From Flavobacterium cupreum (GTDB lineage Bacteria; Bacteroidota; Bacteroidia; Flavobacteriales; Flavobacteriaceae), in contig NZ_QWDM01000004.1 in NCBI RefSeq assembly GCF_003996965.1, positions 323,527 through 387,526 on the forward strand: DNA of 64,000 bases. Reading direction: 5' to 3'. The notes below the pieces were generated by a model. That model was not told the origin of the DNA. It did no database searches and saw nothing but the letters and a program-made list of their open reading frames with translations. The position numbers and the translations under genes were made by a program. Of this stretch, positions 9,563 through 17,784 are shown piece after piece. Within the stretch, counting starts at the first letter, position 1, and every line of letters starts with the position of its first letter.

Positions 9563-9598
9563 AAAAAAGTCCGAAGCTTAAAACTTCGGACTTTTTTT
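9563..9598. terminator. Bidirectional intrinsic terminator (rodA / DedA)
   Basis: Stem AGTCCGAAG (9568-9576) pairs with CTTCGGACT (9584-9592). A T-run follows on the plus side and an A-run precedes it, so it can end both convergent transcripts. Confidence 0.9.
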
Positions 9599-9616
9599 AT
9601 GTATATTTTTTTTTGT

Positions 9617-10297
9617 TTATATTTTTTCGCTTGGTCTTTTCTTTAATAATTTAAGTAAAACCGGGAATGTAGAAATGATTACAATGATAATAATAATGTA
9701 TTCGATATGTTCCTTTAAATCTATTCCTTCTTTTAGAAAAACGCCATATAAATAATGTCCTGAAAAGATCAATAAGAATGACCAGAGAAATGAACTCAGA
9801 ATATTATAAAACATGAATTTCTTTTTATCCATAGAAACTATCCCTGCAATGATTGGAGCGAAAGTCCTGAAGATGGGAAGAAAACGGGCATAAATAATAG
9901 CCTTACCTCCATATTTCTCAAAGAAATCTTTTGACTGCAACAGGTATTTCTTTTTAAACCAGAAGGAGTCTTCTTTTTTAAAGAGGTAATATCCGCTTTT
10001 GGCTCCAAACCAATATCCCGTCATATTACCCAAAACTCCCATCACCGCTACCAGCGTTGAAAGCAAAAACACGTTAATAAAATCGCTTGGAATAGATACC
10101 ACATTCTGAATCAAATCGCGACTGTAAATACCCGCTAGAAAAAGTAAGCTGTCTCCCGGCAGAAAAAAACCTGCAAAAAGTCCTGTCTCAGCAAATACTA
10201 TAAACAAAACAATATATAATCCAATCTGAAATCCTCCGACACTTAACGTAATATAAAATTCAGGGTTAATTAATTGGGTCCAGTCGAAATTATTCAT
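9617..10297 (-). CDS. DedA family membrane protein
   Basis: A 226-residue inner-membrane protein of the DedA/VTT (SNARE-associated) family. It shows FFLPGDSLLFLAG near the N-terminus and GGKAIIYARFLPIFRTFAPIIAG in the middle, which carries the conserved arginines and prolines of this family. Several further helices end in a basic tail. Members act as lipid-carrier flippases (undecaprenyl phosphate or phosphatidylethanolamine) or affect membrane potential. Which substrate this one has is not visible. It is a single gene convergent with rodA. Confidence 0.92.
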   Translation of the reverse strand: MNNFDWTQLINPEFYITLSVGGFQIGLYIVLFIVFAETGLFAGFFLPGDSLLFLAGIYSRDLIQNVVSIPSDFINVFLLSTLVAVMGVLGNMTGYWFGAKSGYYLFKKEDSFWFKKKYLLQSKDFFEKYGGKAIIYARFLPIFRTFAPIIAGIVSMDKKKFMFYNILSSFLWSFLLIFSGHYLYGVFLKEGIDLKEHIEYIIIIIVIISTFPVLLKLLKKRPSEKI

Positions 10298-10392
10298 AAA
10301 TGCGTTTGGTTATATTTATAAGTTCGTGAAAGTAACAATAATTTAATTCAACCACAATAAAATGCGGTATTTTAAAGATTAATTAACGATTC

Positions 10393-10419
10393 AAAAAAGC
10401 CCGGATTTGAACCCGGGCT
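10393..10419 (-). terminator. Intrinsic terminator after the HMA gene
   Basis: AGCCCGG (10398-10404) pairs with CCGGGCT (10413-10419). Read on the minus strand, a run of six T follows the stem. It ends the HYC_CC_PP/TonB receptor/HMA transcript. Confidence 0.85.
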
Positions 10420-10426
10420 CTTTAAA

Positions 10427-10768
10427 TTATTGTCTTTCATACTTGCAGCAGCTGTGCAGATTATCATAATCGGCCTGCTCTGCTTTTACCTCCCTGGTAT
10501 CATGTCCCACCTTTGCAATTGCTTTATTTAGGTCAGCCGGAGAAGACTTTTCTTCATTCAGAATGACGGTAAGCTGGTGCGAACTAATATCCCAGTTGGC
10601 TGTCTTTACACCCGGCACGCCAAATGCAGCTTTTTCGATACGTTTCTTGCATTGCTCGCAATTACCGTTTACTTCTGTAGCATATTTTAAATTCTTATTC
10701 TTTTTAGTCTGTGCCTGGGCTGAAAATCCAAAAACAGCAATCAGGGCAATTAAAATTATATGTTTCAT
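10427..10768 (-). CDS. Secreted heavy-metal-associated (HMA) domain protein
   Basis: A 113-residue protein with a cleavable signal peptide (about 1-20) and one HMA ferredoxin-like domain. The metal loop is NGNCEQCKKRIEKA with C37 and C40, the CxxC that binds Cu(I), Hg or other soft metals in CopZ/MerP-like proteins. An extra Cys pair (C107, C108) follows a His near the C-terminus. It is probably periplasmic. It is the last gene after the TonB receptor and the HYC_CC_PP protein, so I infer a periplasmic metal carrier for that locus. Which metal is not determined. Confidence 0.88.
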   Translation of the reverse strand: MKHIILIALIAVFGFSAQAQTKKNKNLKYATEVNGNCEQCKKRIEKAAFGVPGVKTANWDISSHQLTVILNEEKSSPADLNKAIAKVGHDTREVKAEQADYDNLHSCCKYERQ

Positions 10769-10827
10769 TTTAGTAGTATTTATTATTATTAATATTGATT
10801 TTTGATATTGATTTTTGTTTTTGTTTT

Positions 10828-12834
10828 TTATTTTATTTTAAATCGTAATCCTGCGTAATACATTTGCCCAAAAATTGGTGCGTACGCTACCGAAGCATCA
10901 AAATTGGGTCCAAAAGGATCACTGGCGCCTAAAATTGCTTTTTCCTGTTTGTAATTCCCTATGTTTTCGCCACCGATATAAACTTCAAATACCGAAGAAA
11001 AAACTCTGGTAACCTGCATATTCATAACTGCATAAGAAGGTGAAAAATCAGGAAACTGATCGGCAGCAGGATTTGATGCCGTATACGGCAATTGCTGTTT
11101 TCCCGACCAGTTGAAGGTATAGTCAAACTTCCATTGCCTGTCGTCATTCAGGCTGGTTTCATATTCAAGATTTCCCAGAAAACGGTGTTTTGCCTGCAAC
11201 GGTCTTTGAAAAGTTCCTCTTAGATAATCGGTCTGGATATCGTAATATTTATAAGCTGTTCTCAGATTAAGATTATGAATCAACTCATAATTGAATTCCA
11301 CCTGCAGGCTGTTTGCAAATGAATTCCCCTTAAGATTATAAAACAAAACTTCCTGAGGGCTCTGCATTAAATCGATAACGGCCTGATTCTGAAAATCCGT
11401 ACGATACAAATCAAATCCGGCATCTGCATTTTTACCAAACAATTTGAACTTCTGGGAAAAACTCACACCGTAATTCCAGGCTATTTCAGGATTCAGTCCA
11501 TAAATTTTTCCATTATTATCTAAAATTGAGAACGTTCTGGAACTTGCAAAAAGCTGCTGGTTTTCGGCAAAGATATTAGCCGAACGCTTGCCCCTCCCTG
11601 CTGAAAAACGAAGCACGGCATCTTTCCACGGATTGTATCTCAGGTGCAAACGCGGCGTTACAAAAACACCTAAGCGGTTATGATTGTCGACTCTTCCGCC
11701 TAAAATCACACTGAAGTTATCGGTATTATCATAGGTATATTCAAAAAATGCCCCAACCGAATTATCGATTCTGCTGTAATCATTTACATTTACAAACTCC
11801 TGATACTGATCGTACGAAAAATTCAGGCCCGTTGCAAATTTGTGCATCGTATTATTGATAATCGAATTGAAAATCAAATTCGAATAATAACTGTTTTGTT
11901 TGATGTTATACTGGTTTAGACCAAAATAAGATTCCTGGTTGTGGCTGTTGAAAGCATTCTGAAAACCAATACTCTGATACGGCATATCCTTAAAAACATA
12001 GCCGATTTTTGTAGAAACCTCAAAACGTTCTGTGTTGATTTCAGAGCCCCAATAGTTCGTTGTTCCCCTATCACGGTCTTTATTGAAATCAACTTCACCC
12101 GTCTGTTTTTTATCATTCATATACCTGAAATTGATAAAACTCACCAAACCGCTTTCGGCATCGTAATACTGATACCGGTTCAGAATATTGATTTGTTTTC
12201 CCAGCGGATTATCTAGAAAACCATCATTATTCATGTCGTTTTTTGCCACACGCGTATTGCCGTGAAGAAACAGGCTGGTTGCCCATTTATCGGATAATTT
12301 TTTATTGAAATGCGTATTCAGTTCAAAACGTGAATCAGTGGATCCGTAAGCATTGAGAAAAAACGGAATGTCACTTAACGGTTTTAAAAGCTCGGTATTA
12401 ATTTGTCCCGAAATACTCTCGTATCCATTTATAACACTTCCGGCTCCTTTCGTAATCTGCACACTTTCGATCCAGGTTCCGGGAGTAAGGGATAAGCCAT
12501 AGGCCTGGGAAGCGCCACGGACAGAGGGAATATTTTCTTCCGTAATCATTAAATACGGGCTTGTTAAACCCAGCATTTTAATTTGTTTGGTTCCAGTCAG
12601 AGCATCCGAAAAATTGACATCAATCGACGGATTTGTCTCGAAACTTTCGGCAAGGTTACAACAAGCGGCTTTTAGCAATTCTTTGCTTGTGACAAGCGTT
12701 GTGTTTGCGGTAACAGTATAGGATTTTTTAATCCCTTTTTGCTTTTTTGTAATTTTTACTTCTTCCAGATCTTCTTGCGAAAACACAGAAACGGAAAGCA
12801 AAAACATCACAAAAAGCATGATATTTTTTTGCAT
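10828..12834 (-). CDS. TonB-dependent outer-membrane receptor, probable metal type
   Basis: A 668-residue receptor with a signal peptide (about 1-19), a plug domain starting around residue 45 and a 22-strand-type barrel ending FKIK. The plug has an unusual Cys-Cys (KAACCNLAESFETNP), followed by TGTKQIKMLGL and the ENIPSVRG loop. There is no carboxypeptidase-like N-terminal domain, unlike SusC types. It sits between a Cys-rich HYC_CC_PP protein and a secreted HMA protein, so import or sensing of copper or another soft metal is a reasonable inference. The family itself does not fix the ligand. Confidence 0.9.
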   Translation of the reverse strand: MQKNIMLFVMFLLSVSVFSQEDLEEVKITKKQKGIKKSYTVTANTTLVTSKELLKAACCNLAESFETNPSIDVNFSDALTGTKQIKMLGLTSPYLMITEENIPSVRGASQAYGLSLTPGTWIESVQITKGAGSVINGYESISGQINTELLKPLSDIPFFLNAYGSTDSRFELNTHFNKKLSDKWATSLFLHGNTRVAKNDMNNDGFLDNPLGKQINILNRYQYYDAESGLVSFINFRYMNDKKQTGEVDFNKDRDRGTTNYWGSEINTERFEVSTKIGYVFKDMPYQSIGFQNAFNSHNQESYFGLNQYNIKQNSYYSNLIFNSIINNTMHKFATGLNFSYDQYQEFVNVNDYSRIDNSVGAFFEYTYDNTDNFSVILGGRVDNHNRLGVFVTPRLHLRYNPWKDAVLRFSAGRGKRSANIFAENQQLFASSRTFSILDNNGKIYGLNPEIAWNYGVSFSQKFKLFGKNADAGFDLYRTDFQNQAVIDLMQSPQEVLFYNLKGNSFANSLQVEFNYELIHNLNLRTAYKYYDIQTDYLRGTFQRPLQAKHRFLGNLEYETSLNDDRQWKFDYTFNWSGKQQLPYTASNPAADQFPDFSPSYAVMNMQVTRVFSSVFEVYIGGENIGNYKQEKAILGASDPFGPNFDASVAYAPIFGQMYYAGLRFKIK

Positions 12835-12936
12835 AAAAATGATTTTAATTATTTAGAAAATGCTGTTTCTTAAGTTTTGGGAAACACAAAAACAGTTCAA
12901 TACAAGCCGTGAAAGACTTGATTCTAAATATTAAAA

Positions 12937-13335
12937 TCAGGCGTAAAAAATATATTGTCTGTATAACTGATATAAAGGAGGTGCATTCGCATCAGAATAA
13001 TAAGAAGTGATCTGATGGTTTTTGAAATTTGGTACAGCTAAAAAAGAAATCGGCACGAAATCCTGAATTACAGCAGGAAAAGCAACCTGAAAAAAGAATA
13101 TTTTAAAAGTTGCGTTATCCGATTTTTTCTCGAAATGAACTACTTTATCTTTACAACAGGACGATTTTTTCTCAGAAGATCCACAACATTTCTTTTCAGG
13201 AGCAGCAGAAACTGTAGTATTTAAAGAAACGGAAGCGATTTTACCTCCGCAATAATGCACATCAAAAGCAAACCCCATGTTGGATACCAACAATAGGAAC
13301 GCTAAAAATAATCCTGTGCACTTCTTTACATTCAT
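12937..13335 (-). CDS. HYC_CC_PP family secreted protein
   Basis: A 132-residue protein with a signal peptide and the three signatures that give the family its name: HYCGGK, Cys-Cys pairs (KKCCGSS and SCCKD), and NAPPLYQLYRQ near the C-terminus. Function is unknown, but the Cys/His content suggests metal binding. It is the first gene ahead of the TonB receptor and HMA protein. ATG 13335 is preferred over an in-frame TTG at 13353, because a TATTTTTG promoter box covers 13341-13348. The message would then be almost leaderless. Confidence 0.85.
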   Translation of the reverse strand: MNVKKCTGLFLAFLLLVSNMGFAFDVHYCGGKIASVSLNTTVSAAPEKKCCGSSEKKSSCCKDKVVHFEKKSDNATFKIFFFQVAFPAVIQDFVPISFLAVPNFKNHQITSYYSDANAPPLYQLYRQYIFYA

Positions 13336-13340
13336 AAGTG

Positions 13341-13348
13341 CAAAAATA
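13341..13348 (-). promoter_or_regulatory. Predicted -7 promoter box for the metal locus
   Basis: On the minus strand this reads TATTTTTG (TAnnTTTG). It ends 5 nt before ATG 13335, implying a very short or absent leader. Confidence 0.5.
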
Positions 13349-13381
13349 TTCAAAAGACCTTAGAAAAAAACTAATAAAATG

Positions 13382-13828
13382 TTATTTTTTCAAACCCTGC
13401 ATCTGATAATAAAAGGCAGGAATAAAAAGCAAAACAAAAATGGGCTGAATAATAAACCTTCTGACGTAAAAAAGCAACCAGCTCCCGTCAGGAAAATAGT
13501 GGAGAATTACAAAAAATGCCGCGAAAAGGATCGCCAGGAAACAGCCGTACAAAATGGCACTGAACTTAACAATTTCCACGTCCTGAAACAGCACATAAAT
13601 AAGCAGAAGCGATAAACCGGAGTTTAGAAAATAGCGAAGTAAAAGCCCGCAAAAAAGCTTAAAAACATCAACTTCAGGAAAAGGCAGTCCCTTGAAATCG
13701 GAATCAAAGTAAACCAAAAAAGGATCATAGAACAATGCCTCTTCAAAAGTTCTTATCAGTCCAAAGCATAGTACTATAAGGACCGCAATGATGATTTTTC
13801 CCTTGTGCTCCTTTATTTTACTTAGCAT
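13382..13828 (-). CDS. Exosortase F system-associated membrane protein
   Basis: A protein of about 148 residues with four hydrophobic helices, an N-terminal basic stretch (KIKEHKGK) and a lumenal loop containing FYDPFLVYF. It lies directly downstream of xrtF with overlapping frames, the normal partner position for the flavobacterial exosortase-F-associated family. ATG 13828 is chosen; an in-frame TTG at 13867 would extend it deeper into xrtF. The role is unknown, presumably assembly or substrate handling for XrtF in the inner membrane. Confidence 0.8.
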   Translation of the reverse strand: MLSKIKEHKGKIIIAVLIVLCFGLIRTFEEALFYDPFLVYFDSDFKGLPFPEVDVFKLFCGLLLRYFLNSGLSLLLIYVLFQDVEIVKFSAILYGCFLAILFAAFFVILHYFPDGSWLLFYVRRFIIQPIFVLLFIPAFYYQMQGLKK

Positions 13829-14354
13829 ATTTTGAAAATTTGTTGACCCAGAAAACCCATAAACCAAAAACCAATCCGTAGATTATTAATGGGAAAAGGA
13901 CTCCGTGGAGAAGATGTTCCTGTTGTCGAAAATGAAACAATAACACTGTCAATAGTCCAATCCGGATCACATTAAAAATATAAATCAGCGCAATACCAAA
14001 CAGAATAAATAGTAAAGTCGTCTTAAACTTTCCGGAAAATGCCAGTACAAAAGAAACAAACAGAATCATAACGCTGACGGCATTACATCCTTCTACAATA
14101 ATAACGGTAAACTTATTATGGTACCGAACTTCTAAGTAAGGACCTGAAAGACTTTTGGCAATTTTAGTATTTTCATTAAACAAATGCATCAGCTGCTCTA
14201 CATTATGGCCAATCATTGTGGTTATCCCATCAATATCATTTGCTTCAAAGCTGTTTAAGTAAAATTTATAAATCACCGTCAATCCGATATAAGCAGCGAA
14301 AAAAGTGCCTATAAAAATCAGAAAGGGTTTAAATTGCTGTAAATATTTTTTCAA
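13818..14354 (-). CDS. xrtF: Exosortase family protein XrtF
   Basis: A 178-residue polytopic inner-membrane cysteine transpeptidase. The exosortase active-site residues are present: Cys in VEGCNAVSV, Arg in FNVIRIG, and His in EHLLHGVLFP. This is the short, single-domain form found in Flavobacteria as XrtF. Exosortases cleave PEP-CTERM-like C-terminal sorting tails and attach the protein to a surface carrier. I see no obvious sorting-tail substrate in this window. It is followed, with an 11-nt overlap, by its associated membrane protein. Confidence 0.88.
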   Translation of the reverse strand: MKKYLQQFKPFLIFIGTFFAAYIGLTVIYKFYLNSFEANDIDGITTMIGHNVEQLMHLFNENTKIAKSLSGPYLEVRYHNKFTVIIVEGCNAVSVMILFVSFVLAFSGKFKTTLLFILFGIALIYIFNVIRIGLLTVLLFHFRQQEHLLHGVLFPLIIYGLVFGLWVFWVNKFSKYAK

Positions 14355-14400
14355 GTGAAATTTTTAACAAATTTATGTATTTTTTAATTTCAGTATTAAA

Positions 14401-14408
14401 TACTTTTG
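14401..14408 (+). promoter_or_regulatory. Predicted -7 promoter box for the GAF/fRMsr gene
   Basis: TACTTTTG (TAnnTTTG) lies 16 nt before the ATG at 14425. Confidence 0.6.
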
Positions 14409-14424
14409 CATAAAATTTTGCATT

Positions 14425-14880
14425 ATGACATTTCAGGAATTACAACCAAAAATAAGCGCTATTATAGCTGATACAAATACGGTTAGAGACGAAAAATTAT
14501 TATCTGTCTGCCAATTATTAAACGAAAACGTTGAATATTACAATTGGGTTGGATTTTATTTTGCGAATCATGAAAACAAAACCCTTCATTTAGGTCCTTA
14601 TGTAGGGGCTGAAACCGATCATACCGTAATTCCTTTTGGAAAAGGAATCTGTGGCCAGGTGGCGGAAAGCAATGCTAACTTTGTGGTGCCGGATGTCGCT
14701 GCACAGGACAATTACATTGCCTGCAGTTTTACGGTAAAGTCTGAAATCGTTGTTCCTTTATTTGTTAACGGACAAAATATCGGTCAGATTGATATTGACA
14801 GTCACGTTATCGATCCGTTTACAGAAGCAGACGAAAGGTTTTTAGAATTTGTAAATCAGCAAGTTGCCAAATTATTTTAA
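14425..14880 (+). CDS. GAF-domain protein, free methionine-(R)-sulfoxide reductase-like
   Basis: A 151-residue single GAF domain. It carries the fRMsr signature stretches GKGICG (C76), IACSFTVKSEIVVPL (C100 and SEI) and a DIDS motif, which line the methionine-sulfoxide pocket in E. coli MsrC. C76 and C100 have the same 24-residue spacing as E. coli Cys94 and Cys118. The equivalent of Cys84, ten residues before C76, is not a cysteine. Expected role is repair of free Met-R-sulfoxide with thioredoxin in the cytoplasm. The missing Cys means the resolving chemistry may differ. It is a stand-alone gene with its own promoter. Confidence 0.8.
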   Translation: MTFQELQPKISAIIADTNTVRDEKLLSVCQLLNENVEYYNWVGFYFANHENKTLHLGPYVGAETDHTVIPFGKGICGQVAESNANFVVPDVAAQDNYIACSFTVKSEIVVPLFVNGQNIGQIDIDSHVIDPFTEADERFLEFVNQQVAKLF

Positions 14881-14982
14881 AAATGAAGCACCTAACGTAT
14901 TATCATAATGCTGTTTTTTCGCCTAAATTATTGGAACTTTAAATTTTTCAGTCTTTAAATTTATTTTTTCGAAAAAAAAATG

Positions 14983-14990
14983 TAATTTTG
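14983..14990 (+). promoter_or_regulatory. Predicted -7 promoter box for rpsO-pnp
   Basis: TAATTTTG (TAnnTTTG) lies 53 nt before the rpsO ATG. Confidence 0.65.
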
Positions 14991-15043
14991 CACCGTCTTA
15001 CAAAAGATGTACGACTACATAAAAATCATTAAATAATATTGGA

Positions 15044-15310
15044 ATGTATTTAACTAAAGAAAAAAAAGAAGAGATTTTTGCACAACACGGTGAAGCAACA
15101 AACACTGGAAAAGCAGAAGCTCAAATTGCATTGTTCACTTACAGAATTTCACACTTAACTGAGCACTTGAAAAAAAATCGTCACGATTACAACACTGAGC
15201 GTTCTCTTGTACTGTTAGTAGGTAAAAGAAGATCTTTGTTGGATTACTTGAAAAAGAAAGAGATCAACAGATATCGTGAGATTATCAAAGTATTGAATAT
15301 CAGAAAATAA
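15044..15310 (+). CDS. rpsO: 30S ribosomal protein S15
   Basis: An 88-residue, highly basic protein matching S15. It has the EAQIALFTYRISHLTEHLK helix, the HDYNTERSLVLLVGKRRSLLDYLKKK core that contacts 16S rRNA helices h20 and h22, and a C-terminal basic end. Length is normal. It is followed by pnp, the classic rpsO-pnp arrangement, with an intrinsic terminator and a leader hairpin between them. Some transcripts must read through, because no separate TAnnTTTG box is visible for pnp. Confidence 0.98.
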   Translation: MYLTKEKKEEIFAQHGEATNTGKAEAQIALFTYRISHLTEHLKKNRHDYNTERSLVLLVGKRRSLLDYLKKKEINRYREIIKVLNIRK

Positions 15311-15319
15311 TCAATATAG

Positions 15320-15350
15320 AAAAGAGGTGCGAAAGTGCCTCTTTTTGTTT
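15320..15350 (+). terminator. Intrinsic terminator after rpsO
   Basis: AAAAGAGG (15320-15327) pairs with CCTCTTTT (15338-15345), followed by T-rich DNA. It probably attenuates rather than blocks reading into pnp. Confidence 0.8.
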
Positions 15351-15403
15351 TTTACGGAATATATTTATTACAAGCATTTTATAAGAAAAAAAGTTTGGTT
15401 TTT

Positions 15404-15467
15404 CATTGGGTTTTAGAATAAACAACAACTACACACACAACAACTACAACACAACTAAAACCCATTG
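15404..15467 (+). promoter_or_regulatory. Leader stem-loop upstream of pnp
   Basis: Arms 15404-15416 and 15455-15467 pair over 13 bp with one mismatch (core TGGGTTTTAG). They enclose a 38-nt loop made almost only of A and C, hence unstructured. The stem ends 24 nt before the pnp ATG. E. coli pnp is autoregulated through a leader hairpin; this element could serve the same purpose but is not homologous by eye. Confidence 0.5.
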
Positions 15468-15490
15468 TATAACCAATAAGGAAAAAATTT

Positions 15491-17626
15491 ATGATTCCAC
15501 AATTATTTGTAGAAAGTATCGATTTAGGTGATGGCAGAAGCATCACAATCGAGACAGGCCGTTTAGCAAAACAAGCGGATGGTTCTGTAGTAGTAAGAAT
15601 TGGTAAAACTGTTATTTTAGGAACAGTTGTATCATCAAGAAAAGCAAGTCCCGGTATTGACTTTTTACCATTAACGGTAGATTACCGTGAAAAATTTGCA
15701 GCAGCAGGTCGTTTTCCTGGAGGTTTCTTCAAAAGAGAAGCCCGTCCTAGTGATAGCGAAGTATTAACAATGAGATTAGTTGACCGTGTTTTACGTCCGC
15801 TTTTCCCAAGTGATTATCACGCAGAAGTTCAGGTTATGATTCAGCTTATGTCTCATGACGATGAAGTTATGCCGGATGCATTAGCAGGATTAGCCGCTTC
15901 GGCAGCACTTGCTTTGTCTGATATTCCTTTTGAAACTTTAATTTCTGAAGCCAGAGTGGGAAGAATTGACGGTAAATTTATCATCAATCCATCCCGTGCA
16001 CAATTAGAATTATCTGATATTGATATGATGATTGGAGCTTCGACTGATTCTATCGCAATGGTAGAAGGAGAAATGAAAGAAATCTCAGAAGCTGAAATGT
16101 TAGAAGCGATTAAATTTGCGCACGAGCATATTAAAGTACAAATTGCAGCTCAGGAAAGACTGGCAGCTGCTTTTGGAAAAAAAGAAGTTCGTACTTATGA
16201 AACTGAAAAAACAGACGATGCTATTTACGCAAAAGTAAAAGCAGCGGCTTACGATAAAATTTACGCTATTGCAAGCAAAGGTTCAGCGAAACACGAACGT
16301 TCTGCTGCATTTGATGCTGTAAAAGAAGAAGTGAAAGCCTTATTTACTGAAGAAGAATTGGCGGAAAATGGAGATTTAGTTGCTAAATATTTCTACAAAA
16401 CCAATAAAGAAGCGGTTCGTAATGTAACTTTAGATTTAGGAACGCGTCTTGACGGAAGAAAAACTACAGAAATCAGACCAATCTGGTGTGAAGTAGATTA
16501 CTTACCATCTGTTCACGGTTCTGCATTGTTTACACGTGGAGAAACCCAGGCTTTGGCAACAGCAACTTTAGGAACATCCAGAGAAGCAAACCAAATTGAT
16601 TCCCCATCTGAACAAGGAGAAGAAAAATTCTATTTACATTATAACTTCCCACCATTTTCTACTGGAGAAGCCCGTCCGTTAAGAGGAACTTCAAGAAGAG
16701 AAGTCGGACACGGAAACCTGGCACAAAGAGCGTTGAAAAACATGATTCCTGCTGAAAATCCATATACGATCAGAGTTGTTTCTGAAGTACTGGAATCAAA
16801 TGGTTCCTCTTCTATGGCTACCGTTTGTGCGGGAACATTAGCTTTAATGGATGCCGGTATTCAAATGATTCGTCCGGTTTCAGGAATTGCAATGGGATTG
16901 ATTACAGACGGAGAACGTTTTGCAGTTTTATCTGATATTTTAGGTGATGAAGATCACTTAGGAGATATGGATTTCAAAGTAACCGGAACTTCTGAAGGTA
17001 TTACAGCTTGTCAGATGGACATCAAAATTGACGGATTGAAATACGAAATCATGGAGCAGGCTTTGGCTCAGGCCCGTGAAGGACGTTTGCATATTTTAGG
17101 AAAATTACTTGAAACTCTTGCAAAACCAAATGCAGATGTTAAAGCACACTCTCCTAAAATCATCACCAGAACTATTCCTGGAAGTTTTATCGGAGCGTTG
17201 ATCGGACCTGGTGGAAAAGTAATTCAGGAATTACAAAAAGCTACCGGAACGACTATCGTGATCAACGAAGTAAACGAAGAAGGTGTGATCGAAATCTTAG
17301 GGACAGATCCTGCAGGAATTGAAGCAGTATTGGCTAAAATTAAGTCAATCACTTTCAAACCACAAATGGGAGAAGCTTACGAAGTAAAAGTAATTAAAAT
17401 GCTTGACTTTGGAGCTGTAGTAGAATATACTGCTGCACCAGGAAACGAAGTATTGCTTCACGTATCTGAGCTAGCCTGGGAACGTACTGAAAATGTTACC
17501 GATGTTGTAAACATGGGAGATGTTTTTGAAGTGAAATACTTAGGTCTTGATCCTAAAACAAGAAAAGAAAAAGTGTCCAGAAAAGCGCTTTTACAAAGAC
17601 CTCCACGCGAGGACAAAAAAGAGTAA
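15491..17626 (+). CDS. pnp: Polyribonucleotide nucleotidyltransferase (PNPase)
   Basis: Phosphorolytic 3'-5' exoribonuclease, 711 residues. Two RNase PH domains are visible: the first with [16 protein letters not shown], the second with [19 protein letters not shown] and the catalytic-site stretch [23 protein letters not shown] domain follows with the GxxG loop in [11 protein letters not shown], then an S1 domain ([19 protein letters not shown] to KVSRKALL). Length and order are canonical. It trims and degrades mRNA in the cytoplasm. It ends in a strong terminator. Confidence 0.98.
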   Translation: MIPQLFVESIDLGDGRSITIETGRLAKQADGSVVVRIGKTVILGTVVSSRKASPGIDFLPLTVDYREKFAAAGRFPGGFFKREARPSDSEVLTMRLVDRVLRPLFPSDYHAEVQVMIQLMSHDDEVMPDALAGLAASAALALSDIPFETLISEARVGRIDGKFIINPSRAQLELSDIDMMIGASTDSIAMVEGEMKEISEAEMLEAIKFAHEHIKVQIAAQERLAAAFGKKEVRTYETEKTDDAIYAKVKAAAYDKIYAIASKGSAKHERSAAFDAVKEEVKALFTEEELAENGDLVAKYFYKTNKEAVRNVTLDLGTRLDGRKTTEIRPIWCEVDYLPSVHGSALFTRGETQALATATLGTSREANQIDSPSEQGEEKFYLHYNFPPFSTGEARPLRGTSRREVGHGNLAQRALKNMIPAENPYTIRVVSEVLESNGSSSMATVCAGTLALMDAGIQMIRPVSGIAMGLITDGERFAVLSDILGDEDHLGDMDFKVTGTSEGITACQMDIKIDGLKYEIMEQALAQAREGRLHILGKLLETLAKPNADVKAHSPKIITRTIPGSFIGALIGPGGKVIQELQKATGTTIVINEVNEEGVIEILGTDPAGIEAVLAKIKSITFKPQMGEAYEVKVIKMLDFGAVVEYTAAPGNEVLLHVSELAWERTENVTDVVNMGDVFEVKYLGLDPKTRKEKVSRKALLQRPPREDKKE

Positions 17627-17659
17627 TCAGATCTTAGTTTACTAAAGGTTTATTCATAG

Positions 17660-17695
17660 AAAACCCCAATTCATTTATTTGAATTGGGGTTTTTC
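17660..17695 (+). terminator. Intrinsic terminator after pnp
   Basis: AAAACCCCAATTC (17660-17672) pairs perfectly with GAATTGGGGTTTT (17681-17693) around an 8-nt loop, followed by T. Confidence 0.92.
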
Positions 17696-17738
17696 GTTTG
17701 AAAGACCAAATAAAAATGGTTTTATAATATTTTTTTGA

Positions 17739-17746
17739 TACTTTTG
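17739..17746 (+). promoter_or_regulatory. Predicted -7 promoter box for receptor cassette A
   Basis: TACTTTTG (TAnnTTTG) lies 38 nt before the TTG start at 17785. The same octamer stands at the same place before cassette B (24370-24377). Both leaders are rich in AAAC/CCAAA. Confidence 0.65.
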
Positions 17747-17784
17747 GAAATACCAAACCAAAAACACAAAAAACCAAAAATCCT

